Below the pieces are notes generated by a model that was not told the DNA's origin, made no database searches, and was given only the letters and a program-made list of their open reading frames with translations. From assembly GCA_963737705.1 (NCBI GenBank), contig CAVTTP010000008.1, positions 1 through 64,000 of the forward strand: a stretch of DNA of 64,000 nt. Direction: 5' to 3'. Shown one piece after another: positions 51,414 to 60,521 of this stretch; within the stretch, counting starts at the first letter, position 1, and each line of letters opens with the position of its first letter. Made by a program: the position numbers and the translations under genes. Origin of the DNA: PALSA-607 sp963737705. Lineage in GTDB: Bacteria; Actinomycetota; Actinomycetes; Acidothermales; Acidothermaceae.

Positions 51414-52339
51414 GCCTGCCTGCTGCGCTTGCCCGGGATCTCACCGAGGCTGGGCTTGATCCCGCTGCTGTTGAGACTTTGGTGGCCGGAGCGCTCGCGG
51501 AGGATTTGGCCGGCGGCGTTGACGTGACCAGCGTTGCGGTCATTGCGGCTGACGACGAAGCGGTCGCCGACTTCGTGTCTCGCGCGCACGGGGTGATCGC
51601 GGGTATACCGATCGCAGCGGCCGTGCTGTGGATTGCATCTGGCGGAGCCGTTGAGATCAACGAAGGCGTCGTCGACGGCATGCGCGTGGAACCAGGCACG
51701 CTCGTCTTGTCGGCAGCGGGCGCGACGCGCTCGCTGCTTACCGCCGAACGCACCGCGTTGAACCTGCTCGGGCATCTCTCCGGCATCGCGACCCTCACCC
51801 GCACGTGGGTCGACGCCATTGCGGGCAGTGGAGCCGCGATTCGCGACACCAGGAAGACGACACCGGGTTTGCGTGCGCTGGAGAAGTACGCGGTCCGGTG
51901 CGGGGGCGGAGTGAACCATCGAATGTCGTTGTCCGATGCAGCCTTGATCAAGGACAACCACGTGGTCGCTGCAGGTGGAGTTGCGGCGGCATTCCGTGCG
52001 GTGCGCGAAGCGTTTCCGCAACTTCCGGTCGAGGTCGAGTGTGACACCGTCGAGCAGGTAGGTGAGGCGCTCGAGGCGGGCGCTGATCTCATCCTGCTCG
52101 ACAACATGTCGCTGGATTCGATGCGAGCCTCAGTCGCGTTGGTGCGCGAGCGCGGTAGCTCGTGCCGACTGGAAGCAAGCGGTGGGCTGACACTGGCGAC
52201 TGCCGCAGCCGTTGCCGCGACCGGTGTCGACTACCTCTCTGTTGGTGCTCTGACACACTCTGCGCCGGTGCTCGACATCGGCGTCGACCTGCGGGCCGTG
52301 CACCTGCGATCAAGGAGTACCGATGCTGCTGACGATTGA
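51410..52339 (+). CDS. nadC: Quinolinate phosphoribosyltransferase (nicotinate-nucleotide pyrophosphorylase)
   Basis: 309 residues. It makes nicotinate mononucleotide from quinolinate and PRPP. RDTRKTTPGLRALEKYAV, CGGGVNHRMSLSDAALIKDN and LILLDNMS are the conserved active-site segments. The ATG overlaps nadB in ATGA, and the 3' end overlaps coaX by 17 bp, so the coaX binding site lies within nadC. Confidence 0.96.
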   Translation: MSLPAALARDLTEAGLDPAAVETLVAGALAEDLAGGVDVTSVAVIAADDEAVADFVSRAHGVIAGIPIAAAVLWIASGGAVEINEGVVDGMRVEPGTLVLSAAGATRSLLTAERTALNLLGHLSGIATLTRTWVDAIAGSGAAIRDTRKTTPGLRALEKYAVRCGGGVNHRMSLSDAALIKDNHVVAAGGVAAAFRAVREAFPQLPVEVECDTVEQVGEALEAGADLILLDNMSLDSMRASVALVRERGSSCRLEASGGLTLATAAAVAATGVDYLSVGALTHSAPVLDIGVDLRAVHLRSRSTDAADD

Positions 52340-53093
52340 CGTCGGCAATACCCAGACCGTGCTAGGGCTCTTCGAGGGCGAGCGGATCGTTGAGCATTGG
52401 CGACTCGCCACAGATCCGCGACGCTCTGCTGATGAGCTGGGGCTGCTCGTCACCGGATTGCTGGGAGCTTCCGAGACGACTGATGGAACGGTTGACGGGA
52501 TTGCATGCTGCTCGACCGTGCCGTCGGCATTGCGCGAGGTGCGGTCGATGTGCGAGCGCTGGTTTGGCGCGGTGCCGCTCGTTGTCGTTGAGCCAGGCAT
52601 CCGTACTGGTGTGCCGGTGCTCTACGACAACCCGAAAGAGGTAGGTGCCGACCGCATCGTGAACACGCTCGCCGCGTACATGTTGCACGGTGGGCCGGCC
52701 ATCGTGGTCGACTTCGGGACGTCGACCAACTTCGACGTGGTCTCTGCAAAGGGTGAGTTTCTCGGCGGTGTGCTTGCGCCGGGCATCGAGATCTCGGTCG
52801 ACGCGTTGGCCTCGCGCGCCGCTCAACTGATGAAGGTGCAGCTAGTGCGGCCGCGGTCGGTGATCGGCAAGAACACCGTCGAATCCTTGCAGTCGGGGAT
52901 CATCTACGGGTTCGCGTCGCAAGTCGACGGGATCACCGAACGGATCATCGCCGAACTCGGGACGCCGGCCACGGTGATTGCTACCGGCGGGCTCGCCACT
53001 GTCGTGCTCGACGAATGCCGGCTCATCGACGTCCACGAGCCGTGGCTGACCTTGATCGGCCTGAGGTTGATGTTCGAACGGAATATCCCATGA
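52323..53093 (+). CDS. coaX: Type III pantothenate kinase
   Basis: 256 residues. It phosphorylates pantothenate, the first committed step to CoA. The ASKHA-fold nucleotide motifs are DVGNTQTVLGLF near the N-terminus and VDFGTSTNFDVVS mid-protein, and GGVLAPGIEIS follows. AAGGAGT lies just upstream of the ATG at 52323, inside nadC. Type III kinases need a monovalent cation and are not inhibited by CoA. Confidence 0.96.
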   Translation: MLLTIDVGNTQTVLGLFEGERIVEHWRLATDPRRSADELGLLVTGLLGASETTDGTVDGIACCSTVPSALREVRSMCERWFGAVPLVVVEPGIRTGVPVLYDNPKEVGADRIVNTLAAYMLHGGPAIVVDFGTSTNFDVVSAKGEFLGGVLAPGIEISVDALASRAAQLMKVQLVRPRSVIGKNTVESLQSGIIYGFASQVDGITERIIAELGTPATVIATGGLATVVLDECRLIDVHEPWLTLIGLRLMFERNIP

Positions 53094-53124
53094 CGTCGCG
53101 TGCTCGGCCGATAGCCTTCCGCCC

Positions 53125-54609
53125 GTGAGTGATGAGCTGCCCGAGCAGATGCAGGTGCGCCGCGAGAAGGTCGAGTGGTTGCGTGCGCAGGGCATCGAGC
53201 CGTATCCGGCCGGGTTCCCACGTACGGCGACCATCGCGCAGGTTCGTGCGGCGCACGTTGATCTGCCGCCCGATACCGCAACCGGTGCGCATGTCGGCGT
53301 CGTCGGTCGCGTTGTGCTCGCGCGCAATTCCGGCAAGCTCTGTTTTGCGACGATCCGCGACGGGTCGGGCGAGATCCAGGTGATGATCTCGCTTGACCGG
53401 CTCGGTGCCGAATCGCTCGCACTGTGGAAGTCAGCGATCGATCTCGGCGACCACGTCGGAGTCGAGGGTGAGGTCATCACGTCGCGCAGTGGCGAGCTTT
53501 CCGTGCTCGCGGATTCGTGGGCGTTGACCGCCAAGTGCTTGCGGCCGCTGCCGGACAAGCACCGGGGACTCACGGATCCCGAATCGCGGGTCAGGCAGCG
53601 CTATGTCGATCTGATCGCGAACTCCGACGCTCGCGAGATGGTCAGGATCAAGGCCGCTGTGCTCGGGTCGGTGCGGGCGACACTCGCCCGCCACGGCTAC
53701 CTCGAGGTCGAAACCCCGACCCTTCAGCTCCTGCACGGCGGCGCCGCCGCCCGGCCGTTCCAGACGCACCTCAACGCGTTCGACATCCCTATGTATCTCC
53801 GCATCGCCCTCGAGCTGTATCTCAAGCGGGTCGTGGTCGGCGGGATCGAGCGGGTCTACGAGATCGGACGGATCTTTCGCAATGAGGGTGTCGACTCGAC
53901 CCACAGCCCCGAGTTCACGATGCTCGAGGCCTATGAGGCCTACGGCGACTACAACACGATGGCAGCCCTGACTCACGACATCGTTCTCGACGCCGCGCTT
54001 GCCGTTGGCACCCCACTGGTGCCCGATGGTCGCGGCGGGTCGATCGACCTCGGCGCCCCTTGGCGAACCATGACGATCCACCAGGCGGTTTCGCAGGCGG
54101 TCGGTGCGGAAGTCACGATCGACACCGATGTAGAAAATCTACGTGCGATAGCTGCGCGGTACGACTTTGCGTTGCCGCCAGGGCCGACTGGCCACGATCA
54201 CGGGGTCGTCATTCTCGAATTGTTCGAGAAGCTTGTCGAGCACACTCTGGTCGAGCCGACATTCATCCGGGATTACCCGGTATCAGTCCGGCCCCTCGCG
54301 CGACCGCACCGCGACGATCCGCGATTGGTCGAGGCGTGGGATCTTGTCGTGAATGGTGTCGAACTCGCTCCCGCATACTCGGAATTGGTCGACCCAATCG
54401 AGCAGCGCCGGAGATTGACAGAACAGTCGCTATTGGCTGCGGGTGGTGATCCCGAAGCCATGCAGCTTGACGAGGATTTCTTGCGTGCCCTCGAATATGG
54501 GGCACCGCCCATGGGCGGCCTCGGCCTCGGTATCGATCGGCTGGTCATGCTGCTAACTGGCGAGGGCATTCGCGAGACGATCCTTTTCCCATTGGTCAGG
54601 CCTGAGTAA
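53125..54609 (+). CDS. lysS: Lysyl-tRNA synthetase, class II
   Basis: 494 residues. The N-terminal OB fold carries VGVVGRVVLARNSGKLCFAT near residues 54-73. Class II motif 2 is GRIFRNEGVDSTHSPEFTML and motif 3 is GAPPMGGLGLGIDRLVMLLT. It charges tRNA-Lys and so also supplies Lys-tRNA to the lysyl-lipid synthase at 42068. The start is GTG at 53125. TAATG joins its stop to the acetyltransferase start. Confidence 0.96.
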   Translation: MSDELPEQMQVRREKVEWLRAQGIEPYPAGFPRTATIAQVRAAHVDLPPDTATGAHVGVVGRVVLARNSGKLCFATIRDGSGEIQVMISLDRLGAESLALWKSAIDLGDHVGVEGEVITSRSGELSVLADSWALTAKCLRPLPDKHRGLTDPESRVRQRYVDLIANSDAREMVRIKAAVLGSVRATLARHGYLEVETPTLQLLHGGAAARPFQTHLNAFDIPMYLRIALELYLKRVVVGGIERVYEIGRIFRNEGVDSTHSPEFTMLEAYEAYGDYNTMAALTHDIVLDAALAVGTPLVPDGRGGSIDLGAPWRTMTIHQAVSQAVGAEVTIDTDVENLRAIAARYDFALPPGPTGHDHGVVILELFEKLVEHTLVEPTFIRDYPVSVRPLARPHRDDPRLVEAWDLVVNGVELAPAYSELVDPIEQRRRLTEQSLLAAGGDPEAMQLDEDFLRALEYGAPPMGGLGLGIDRLVMLLTGEGIRETILFPLVRPE

Positions 54610-55136
54610 TGCCCGTACCACCCGCCGACATCGTCGTGCGTCGTGCCCGCACCGCCGATGTGAAGGCGATCAGAGGGTTCGTCGATGCCTACGCGCCTGA
54701 GCGCAAACTGTTGAATAAACCGACTGTCACCCTGTACGAAGACGTGCAGGAGTTCTGGGTTGCCGAGCAATCAGCGGGCGACGCCTCGCGTTCGGTCGTC
54801 GGCTGTGGCGCGCTGCACGTCATGTGGGAAGACCTGGCCGAGGTGCGGACACTCGCCGTTGACCCCGCAATGCGGGCCAGGGGTATCGGGCATCTGCTGT
54901 TAGATCAATTGCAGCGCACCGCGCGCGAGCTGGGCGTGCGTCGACTCTTTTGTTTGACGTTTGAAGTTAAGTTCTTCAGCGAACACGGATTTTCAGAACT
55001 TGAAGGCGAGCCTGTTGCACCTGGCGTGTTCGAGGAACTCCTGCGGTCATATGATGAGGGTATTGCCGAGTTCCTGGATCTCGAACGCGTCAAGCCGAAC
55101 ACGCTGGGTAACACACGCATGATCAAGTATCTGTAG
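54609..55136 (+). CDS. GNAT-type amino-acid N-acetyltransferase (short ArgA-like)
   Basis: A 175-residue single GNAT domain. IVVRRARTADVKAIRGFVDA opens it, EVRTLAVDPAMRARGIGHLL is the acetyl-CoA loop, and KFFSEHGFSEL follows. It resembles the short actinobacterial N-acetylglutamate synthase (ArgA of the mycobacterial type) that starts arginine synthesis, but other amino-acid acetyltransferases look similar. The ATG at 54609 overlaps the lysS stop by one base. The lsr2 gene follows 58 bases later. Confidence 0.82.
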   Translation: MPVPPADIVVRRARTADVKAIRGFVDAYAPERKLLNKPTVTLYEDVQEFWVAEQSAGDASRSVVGCGALHVMWEDLAEVRTLAVDPAMRARGIGHLLLDQLQRTARELGVRRLFCLTFEVKFFSEHGFSELEGEPVAPGVFEELLRSYDEGIAEFLDLERVKPNTLGNTRMIKYL

Positions 55137-55194
55137 CGACCGACGCTATATTCCAAAATCGATCTCTAGCTCCTGTGTTTGAAAGGACAATCCC

Positions 55195-55539
55195 GTGGCA
55201 CAGAAAGTCCAGGTAACCCTTGTCGACGACCTCGACGGTAGCTCGGCTGATGAGACACTGACGTTCGGGCTGGACGGCGTTGCTTACGAGATCGATCTCA
55301 GTAGAAGCAATGCGAAGAAGTTTCGCGATTCGCTCAATCCCTATGTCGGCGCTGCTCGCCGGTCCGGAAGAGCCGCTCGCGCGGGTCGTCCGCGTGGCCG
55401 AGCCGGTCGCCGGCCCGCCGCCGGTAGTCAGGCACCGACGTCCGACATCCGGGCCTGGGCTCGGAGCAAGGGCATCAAGGTCAACGAGCGCGGCCGCATC
55501 TCAGCCGACATCGTCGCCAAGTACGAGGCCGCTCACTAG
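55195..55539 (+). CDS. lsr2: Nucleoid-associated silencer Lsr2
   Basis: 114 residues. An H-NS-like protein of actinobacteria that bridges DNA and silences AT-rich genes. The N-terminal oligomerisation domain has VQVTLVDDLDGSSADETLTF; the C-terminal DNA-binding domain has SDIRAWARSKGIKVNERGRI, with the RGR hook that enters the minor groove. The linker is rich in Arg and Gly. The start is GTG at 55195 with AAAGGAC upstream. A TATATT at 55147-55152 may be its -10 box. Confidence 0.97.
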   Translation: MAQKVQVTLVDDLDGSSADETLTFGLDGVAYEIDLSRSNAKKFRDSLNPYVGAARRSGRAARAGRPRGRAGRRPAAGSQAPTSDIRAWARSKGIKVNERGRISADIVAKYEAAH

Positions 55540-55541
55540 CT

Positions 55542-55559
55542 GTTCGCTTCGAGCGCAAC
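55542..55559. promoter_or_regulatory. Candidate ClgR operator upstream of clpC
   Basis: GTTCGC-TTCGA-GCGCAAC is a CGC-N5-GCG palindrome-like site that matches most of the published ClgR consensus for clp genes in actinobacteria. It lies two bases after the lsr2 stop, and 18 bases upstream of a sigma-R/H-like promoter. The match is partial at the outer bases. Confidence 0.5.
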
Positions 55560-55577
55560 GGGTCCGTGTGGCGCCGC

Positions 55578-55603
55578 GGAACACCGCTCGGCAGGTCACA
55601 GTT
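55578..55603 (+). promoter_or_regulatory. Candidate sigma-R/sigma-H-type promoter of clpC
   Basis: GGAAC (55578-55582), 18 bases, GTT (55601-55603) fits the ECF promoter pattern GGAAY-N18/19-GTT used by SigR/SigH in actinobacteria, where clpC is a known target. The implied leader is about 190 bases. Confidence 0.5.
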
Positions 55604-55802
55604 GAGATTCAGTGTGGGCACGAACGCCCTTTTGGGCATATTTGCCGTGTCCGAAGACGAAAATTTCGGCTAAGAACGCAAGTCTGGCCTGCATTTGGGC
55701 GAGAAGAGTGCGAGGACTGTCGATCAGCGTGGCAAGGGCTGTCCCCTGGCGCCGGGATAGCATGAAACGAAGGTAAGGCGCCGCCATTGAGGAGCGAGCG
55801 AC

Positions 55803-58349
55803 ATGTTCGAGAGATTTACCGACCGAGCCCGACGCGTTGTCGTGCTGGCGCAAGAAGAAGCCCGCATGCTCAACCACAACTACATCGGCACCGAGCACAT
55901 CCTGCTCGGTCTCATCCACGAGGGCGAAGGCGTCGCCGCGAAGGCTCTTGAGAGCCTCGGTATTTCGCTTGAAGGCGTTCGCCAGCAGGTCGAAGAGATC
56001 ATCGGGCAAGGCCAGCAGGCGCCGTCCGGCCACATCCCTTTCACGCCGCGCGCCAAGAAGGTTCTCGAGCTCTCGCTGCGTGAGGCACTGCAGCTAGGCC
56101 ATAACTACATCGGCACCGAGCACATCCTGCTCGGCCTGATCCGTGAGGGCGAAGGCGTCGCTGCCCAGGTGCTGGTCAAGCTTGGCGCCGACCTCAACCG
56201 GGTGCGGCAGCAGGTTATCCAGCTGCTGTCCGGCTACCAGGGCAAGCAAGAGGCGACCGCTGGCGGTCCCGCCGAGGGCACCCAATCGACGTCCCTCGTC
56301 TTGGATCAGTTCGGCCGCAACCTGACGCAGGCTGCGCGCGAAGGCAAGCTCGACCCGGTCATCGGCCGTGAGAAGGAAATCGAGCGCGTCATGCAGGTGC
56401 TCTCGCGCCGCACCAAGAACAACCCGGTGCTCATTGGCGAGCCCGGCGTGGGCAAGACCGCGATCGTGGAGGGTCTGGCGCAGGCCATCGTCAAGGGTGA
56501 GGTGCCCGAGACGCTGAAGGACAAGCAGCTGTACACCCTCGACCTCGGCGCGCTCGTCGCCGGTAGCCGCTACCGCGGTGACTTCGAGGAACGGCTGAAG
56601 AAGGTCCTGAAGGAGATCCGCACTCGCGGCGACATCATCTTGTTCATCGACGAGTTGCACACGTTGGTCGGTGCTGGTGCGGCCGAGGGTGCCATTGACG
56701 CGGCCTCGATCTTGAAGCCGATGCTGGCTCGCGGTGAGCTGCAGACCATCGGTGCGACGACGCTCGATGAGTACCGCAAGCACTTGGAAAAGGACGCTGC
56801 GCTCGAACGGCGCTTCCAGCCGATCCAGGTTGCTGAGCCGTCGCTCGCCCACACCATCGAGATCCTCAAGGGTCTGCGCGACCGCTACGAGTCGCACCAC
56901 CGCGTCTCTATTACGGACGGCGCATTGGTCGCGGCAGCTCAGCTCGCTGACCGCTACATCAGCGACCGGTTCCTGCCGGACAAGGCCATCGACCTCATCG
57001 ACGAGGCCGGCTCGCGCATGCGCATTCGCCGCATGACCGCGCCCCCGGACCTTCGCGAGTTCGACGAGAAGATTGCCGGCGTCCGTCGCGAGAAGGAAAG
57101 CGCGATCGACGCGCAAGACTTCGAGAAGGCGGCGTCGCTTCGCGATCGCGAGAAGCAACTGCTCGCGGCGAAGTCGCAGCGCGAGCGGGAGTGGAAGGCC
57201 GGCGACATGGACGTCGTGGCCGAGGTCGACGAAGAGTTGATCGCCGAAGTGCTCGCGACCGCTACGGGTATTCCGGTGTTCAAGCTGACCGAGGAAGAGA
57301 CCTCGCGGCTGCTGCGCATGGAAGACGAGCTGCACAAGCGCGTCATCGGTCAAGAGCCGGCGATCAAGGCGTTGTCGCAGACGATCCGTCGTACCCGTGC
57401 AGGGCTCAAGGACCCGAAGCGTCCCGGTGGGTCATTCATCTTCGCCGGCCCGTCAGGTGTCGGTAAGACCGAACTTTCCAAGACGCTCGCCGAGTTCCTC
57501 TTCGGTGACGAGGACTCCTTGATCCAACTCGACATGAGCGAGTTCATGGAGAAGCACACCGTGTCGCGGCTGTTCGGTTCACCTCCCGGCTACGTCGGCT
57601 ACGACGAGGGCGGGCAGCTGACCGAGAAGGTGCGCCGCAAGCCGTTCTCCGTCGTGTTGTTCGACGAGGTCGAGAAGGCGCACCCCGACATCTTCAACTC
57701 CTTGTTGCAGATCCTCGAAGACGGTCGGTTGACCGACGCTCAGGGCCGGGTTGTCGACTTCAAGAACACCGTCATCATCATGACGACGAACCTCGGCACG
57801 CGTGACATCTCCAAGGGCTTCAACATGGGCTTCTCCAAGGAGCATGACGCGCAGGGCAACTACGAGCGGATGAAGGCGAAGGTCAACGAGGAGCTCAAGC
57901 AGCACTTCAGGCCCGAGTTCTTGAACCGCGTCGACGACACGATCGTGTTCCACCAGCTGACCGAAGAAGAGATCGTGACGATCGTCGACCTGATGATTGC
58001 CAAGGTCGACCTGCGGTTGCGCGACCGTGACATGGGCCTCGAACTGACGTCGGACGCCAAGAAGGTGCTTGCCAAGAAGGGTTACGACCCGGTGCTTGGT
58101 GCGCGGCCGCTTCGGCGCACGATCCAGCGCGAGATCGAGGATGTGCTGTCGGAGAAGATCCTGTTCGGCGAGCTCAAGGCCGGTCAGATCGTCGTGGTCG
58201 ACGCCGAGGGCGTCGACACCCCCGAAGCTGCCTTTACGTTCCGCGGTGAGGCCAAGCCGGTGCTCGTGCCCGACCTGCCTCCGCTGGCCGAGGCGGCACC
58301 CGCTGCCGATCCGGCTGGCGCAGCAGGCGCGGCACCAGCAGCGGAGTAA
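55803..58349 (+). CDS. clpC: ATP-dependent Clp protease ATPase subunit ClpC
   Basis: 848 residues, the full length. A hexameric AAA+ unfoldase that feeds ClpP. Two Clp-N repeats are at about residues 5-75 and 80-150 (NHNYIGTEHILLGLIHEGEG and NYIGTEHILLGLIREGEG). AAA-1 has Walker A GEPGVGKT (212-219). A UVR-like segment, EKAASLRDREKQL, marks the middle domain; AAA-2 has GPSGVGKT (549-556). The C-terminus is Ala/Pro-rich. AGGAGCG precedes the ATG at 55803. Stress control by ClgR and SigR/H is suggested by upstream sites. Confidence 0.98.
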   Translation: MFERFTDRARRVVVLAQEEARMLNHNYIGTEHILLGLIHEGEGVAAKALESLGISLEGVRQQVEEIIGQGQQAPSGHIPFTPRAKKVLELSLREALQLGHNYIGTEHILLGLIREGEGVAAQVLVKLGADLNRVRQQVIQLLSGYQGKQEATAGGPAEGTQSTSLVLDQFGRNLTQAAREGKLDPVIGREKEIERVMQVLSRRTKNNPVLIGEPGVGKTAIVEGLAQAIVKGEVPETLKDKQLYTLDLGALVAGSRYRGDFEERLKKVLKEIRTRGDIILFIDELHTLVGAGAAEGAIDAASILKPMLARGELQTIGATTLDEYRKHLEKDAALERRFQPIQVAEPSLAHTIEILKGLRDRYESHHRVSITDGALVAAAQLADRYISDRFLPDKAIDLIDEAGSRMRIRRMTAPPDLREFDEKIAGVRREKESAIDAQDFEKAASLRDREKQLLAAKSQREREWKAGDMDVVAEVDEELIAEVLATATGIPVFKLTEEETSRLLRMEDELHKRVIGQEPAIKALSQTIRRTRAGLKDPKRPGGSFIFAGPSGVGKTELSKTLAEFLFGDEDSLIQLDMSEFMEKHTVSRLFGSPPGYVGYDEGGQLTEKVRRKPFSVVLFDEVEKAHPDIFNSLLQILEDGRLTDAQGRVVDFKNTVIIMTTNLGTRDISKGFNMGFSKEHDAQGNYERMKAKVNEELKQHFRPEFLNRVDDTIVFHQLTEEEIVTIVDLMIAKVDLRLRDRDMGLELTSDAKKVLAKKGYDPVLGARPLRRTIQREIEDVLSEKILFGELKAGQIVVVDAEGVDTPEAAFTFRGEAKPVLVPDLPPLAEAAPAADPAGAAGAAPAAE

Positions 58350-58356
58350 GCCACAA

Positions 58357-58390
58357 CGAGAGGGCCGGTCCCATAGGGCCGGCCCTCTCG
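58357..58390 (+). terminator. Terminator of clpC
   Basis: CGAGAGGGCCGG (58357-58368) pairs perfectly with CCGGCCCTCTCG (58379-58390), ten-base loop, seven bases after the clpC stop. mutY ends eight bases further on the other strand, so it can serve both genes. Confidence 0.8.
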
Positions 58391-58397
58391 CTATGTC

Positions 58398-59309
58398 TCA
58401 GGTAGGCAGTTGGAAGCGGTCGCGGGGGAGCGGTTCGACCAGGCCGTCGGCCACTAGGCCGTCGAGAGCTCGATCGAGTTGGACGACGTCGGGCCAGGCT
58501 GCGCGCAGCTGCGCGCGGCGGGCTGGTCCAGGCTGTGCCCGCAGGATCGCCAGTACGGCGCCGCGGGCCTGCCGGTCAGTGCCCTCGTAGCGTTGCCCGC
58601 GGCGCGGCGGCAAGGCTGATGGCGGGTACCCGGCCTGTCGCCACGCGCAGCGGTCAGCTACCGGGCACCGATCGCACTGCGGAGCGCGGGCCCGACAGAT
58701 CAAGGCGCCGAGCTCCATCAACGCCACGCTGAACGTCGCCGCACGCTCCCCGTCGTCCGGTAAGAGTTCGCTCGCGACCCGACGTTCGGCGACCGTCGGG
58801 GCGCTCGACGGCTCCGCCATCCCAGAAACGGCCCGGGCGAGCACCCGGCGCACATTGGTGTCGAGGACCGCGTGCCGTTGCCGGAACGCGAACGCGGCGA
58901 CCGCCGCCGCCGTGTAATCGCCGATGCCGGGCAGGGCACGCAGGTGGGCGTAGTCGGCGGGCACCTCCCCGCCGTGGCGCGCGACGATGGTGGTCGCCGC
59001 GGCATGCAGCCGTAGGGCGCGGCGCGGGTAGCCAAGCCGGTCCCACGCGCGGACCGCGTCGCCAGGCGCAGCAGCCGCGAGGGCGGCGGGGGTCGGCCAC
59101 CGGGTGATCCATTGCTCGTAGGCCGGCAACACCCGCGCGACGGGCGTCTGCTGCAGCATGATCTCGCTGACCAGCACCGCCCACGGCGAGGCGGCCGGGT
59201 CGCGCCACGGAAGTTGCCGGGCAGCGCGGCCGTACCAGTCGAGGAGTTCCTCGACAATCGGTGCCTCGATGGCTCGGGCACTCCCAGGTTGTCTTAAGAA
59301 AGTCGCCAC
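58398..59309 (-). CDS. mutY: A/G-specific adenine glycosylase
   Basis: 303 residues. It removes adenine opposite 8-oxoguanine. Catalytic residues are Glu49 in SEIMLQQTPVAR and Asp150 in VLDTNVRR; the helix-hairpin-helix is LPGIGDYTAAAV. The iron-sulfur loop Cys205-x6-Cys212-x2-Cys215-x5-Cys221 is complete. It is shorter than Escherichia MutY, and no NUDIX-like C-terminal domain is recognised, as in other actinobacteria. The start ATG is at 59307-59309. It is divergent from cheB and converges on clpC. Confidence 0.95.
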   Translation of the reverse strand: MATFLRQPGSARAIEAPIVEELLDWYGRAARQLPWRDPAASPWAVLVSEIMLQQTPVARVLPAYEQWITRWPTPAALAAAAPGDAVRAWDRLGYPRRALRLHAAATTIVARHGGEVPADYAHLRALPGIGDYTAAAVAAFAFRQRHAVLDTNVRRVLARAVSGMAEPSSAPTVAERRVASELLPDDGERAATFSVALMELGALICRARAPQCDRCPVADRCAWRQAGYPPSALPPRRGQRYEGTDRQARGAVLAILRAQPGPARRAQLRAAWPDVVQLDRALDGLVADGLVEPLPRDRFQLPT

Positions 59310-59378
59310 TTCAGACGACAGGTTAAGGAGTCATTGGGGAGGAGCCCGCGTCGGGCTTCCGGACCGAGGAGCGCCTAG

Positions 59379-60521
59379 GTGTCGGTTGCGCGCGAAGCGT
59401 CAACCTCGCCCAGCGCAGTCCCGGGCTCGGCCTCCCAACCAGACGCCCACGAGCAGTCCGCGGTCACCGTTGTCCTGGTCGAGGACTCCGTGATCGAGCG
59501 CCGGTTCCTTCGGGCGGCGATTACCGCCGATCCGGGCCTGTGTGTGGTCGGCGAGGCCCGCACCGGACGCGACGCCATCGCCTTGATCGAGCGGCTACGG
59601 CCATCGGCCGTCGTCCTCGACCTCGAGCTACCCGGCACCGCCGCCATCGAGATCATCGAACGGATCATGGCGAGCGTGCCGACCCCCATCCTCGTCTGCT
59701 CGACCGAGGTGGACGCCGCGCGAGCCGCCGCTGCCCTGGCCGCCGGCGCCATCGACGTTGTAGCAAGACCGACAGCACGCGACGCCGACCGGGCATCGTA
59801 TGCGGAGGCGCTGCGCCGTGGCGTGCGAGTCGCGTCGAGAGTGCGCGTCATCACCCACCCCCGAGGGCGCCTGAAGACCCGTGCGCAATCCGCTTCAGGA
59901 GCGGCCGCGGTAGCTGGGGGACCTAGCGCAGAACCCACCGTCGACTTGGTGGCGATCGGCGCTTCGACCGGTGGACCGCAGGCACTTGCCCACCTGCTCG
60001 GCGCGTTGCCTGGCGACTTCACGCCAGCCGTTGTTGTCGTTCAACACATGGCCGACGGCTTTATCGAAGGTCTTGCGACCTGGCTCGACGGGCTCTGCGC
60101 GCTGCCCGTGGGGGTAGCCACATCCGGGATCCGCTTGCAGCCAGGCACCGTCACGATCGCGCCCAGTGCGCGCAACCTCGTCGTCAACGACCATCTGCGG
60201 ATCAGCATCGAGCAACCCCCACCAACTCAGTTCAATGTGCCGGGCGTCGATGCGACGTTTGAGAGCGTTGCGCGCAGTGTGGGTCCACGCGCGATCGGTG
60301 TGCTGCTAACAGGGATGGGCCGCGACGGCGCTGTCGGGCTGAAGTCCATGCGAAACGCGGGCGCGATCACCATCGGTCAAGACGAAGAGTCCAGCGCCGT
60401 GTGGGGCATGCCGGCAGCTGCGGCCGCGTGCGGTGCAGTGCAGCGCCAACTCCCACTCATCGAGATCGCGGGCACGCTGGTCGCGATCATGCAAGGCCAC
60501 TCGCTCGGCGGTGAGCGATGA
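59379..60521 (+). CDS. cheB: Chemotaxis-type protein-glutamate methylesterase CheB
   Basis: 380 residues: receiver domain (about 29-140), linker, methylesterase domain (187-375). The receiver has the acidic pair Glu35-Asp36 and phospho-acceptor Asp81 in VVLDLELPG; however, the conserved Lys near its end is Arg130 (VVARPT). The esterase triad residues are Ser196 in GASTGGP, His223 in VVQHM, and an Asp in TGMGRDGA. It would demethylate or deamidate receptor glutamates. The start is GTG at 59379. It overlaps cheR by four bases. No cheA, cheY or receptor gene is in the window. Confidence 0.93.
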   Translation: MSVAREASTSPSAVPGSASQPDAHEQSAVTVVLVEDSVIERRFLRAAITADPGLCVVGEARTGRDAIALIERLRPSAVVLDLELPGTAAIEIIERIMASVPTPILVCSTEVDAARAAAALAAGAIDVVARPTARDADRASYAEALRRGVRVASRVRVITHPRGRLKTRAQSASGAAAVAGGPSAEPTVDLVAIGASTGGPQALAHLLGALPGDFTPAVVVVQHMADGFIEGLATWLDGLCALPVGVATSGIRLQPGTVTIAPSARNLVVNDHLRISIEQPPPTQFNVPGVDATFESVARSVGPRAIGVLLTGMGRDGAVGLKSMRNAGAITIGQDEESSAVWGMPAAAAACGAVQRQLPLIEIAGTLVAIMQGHSLGGER

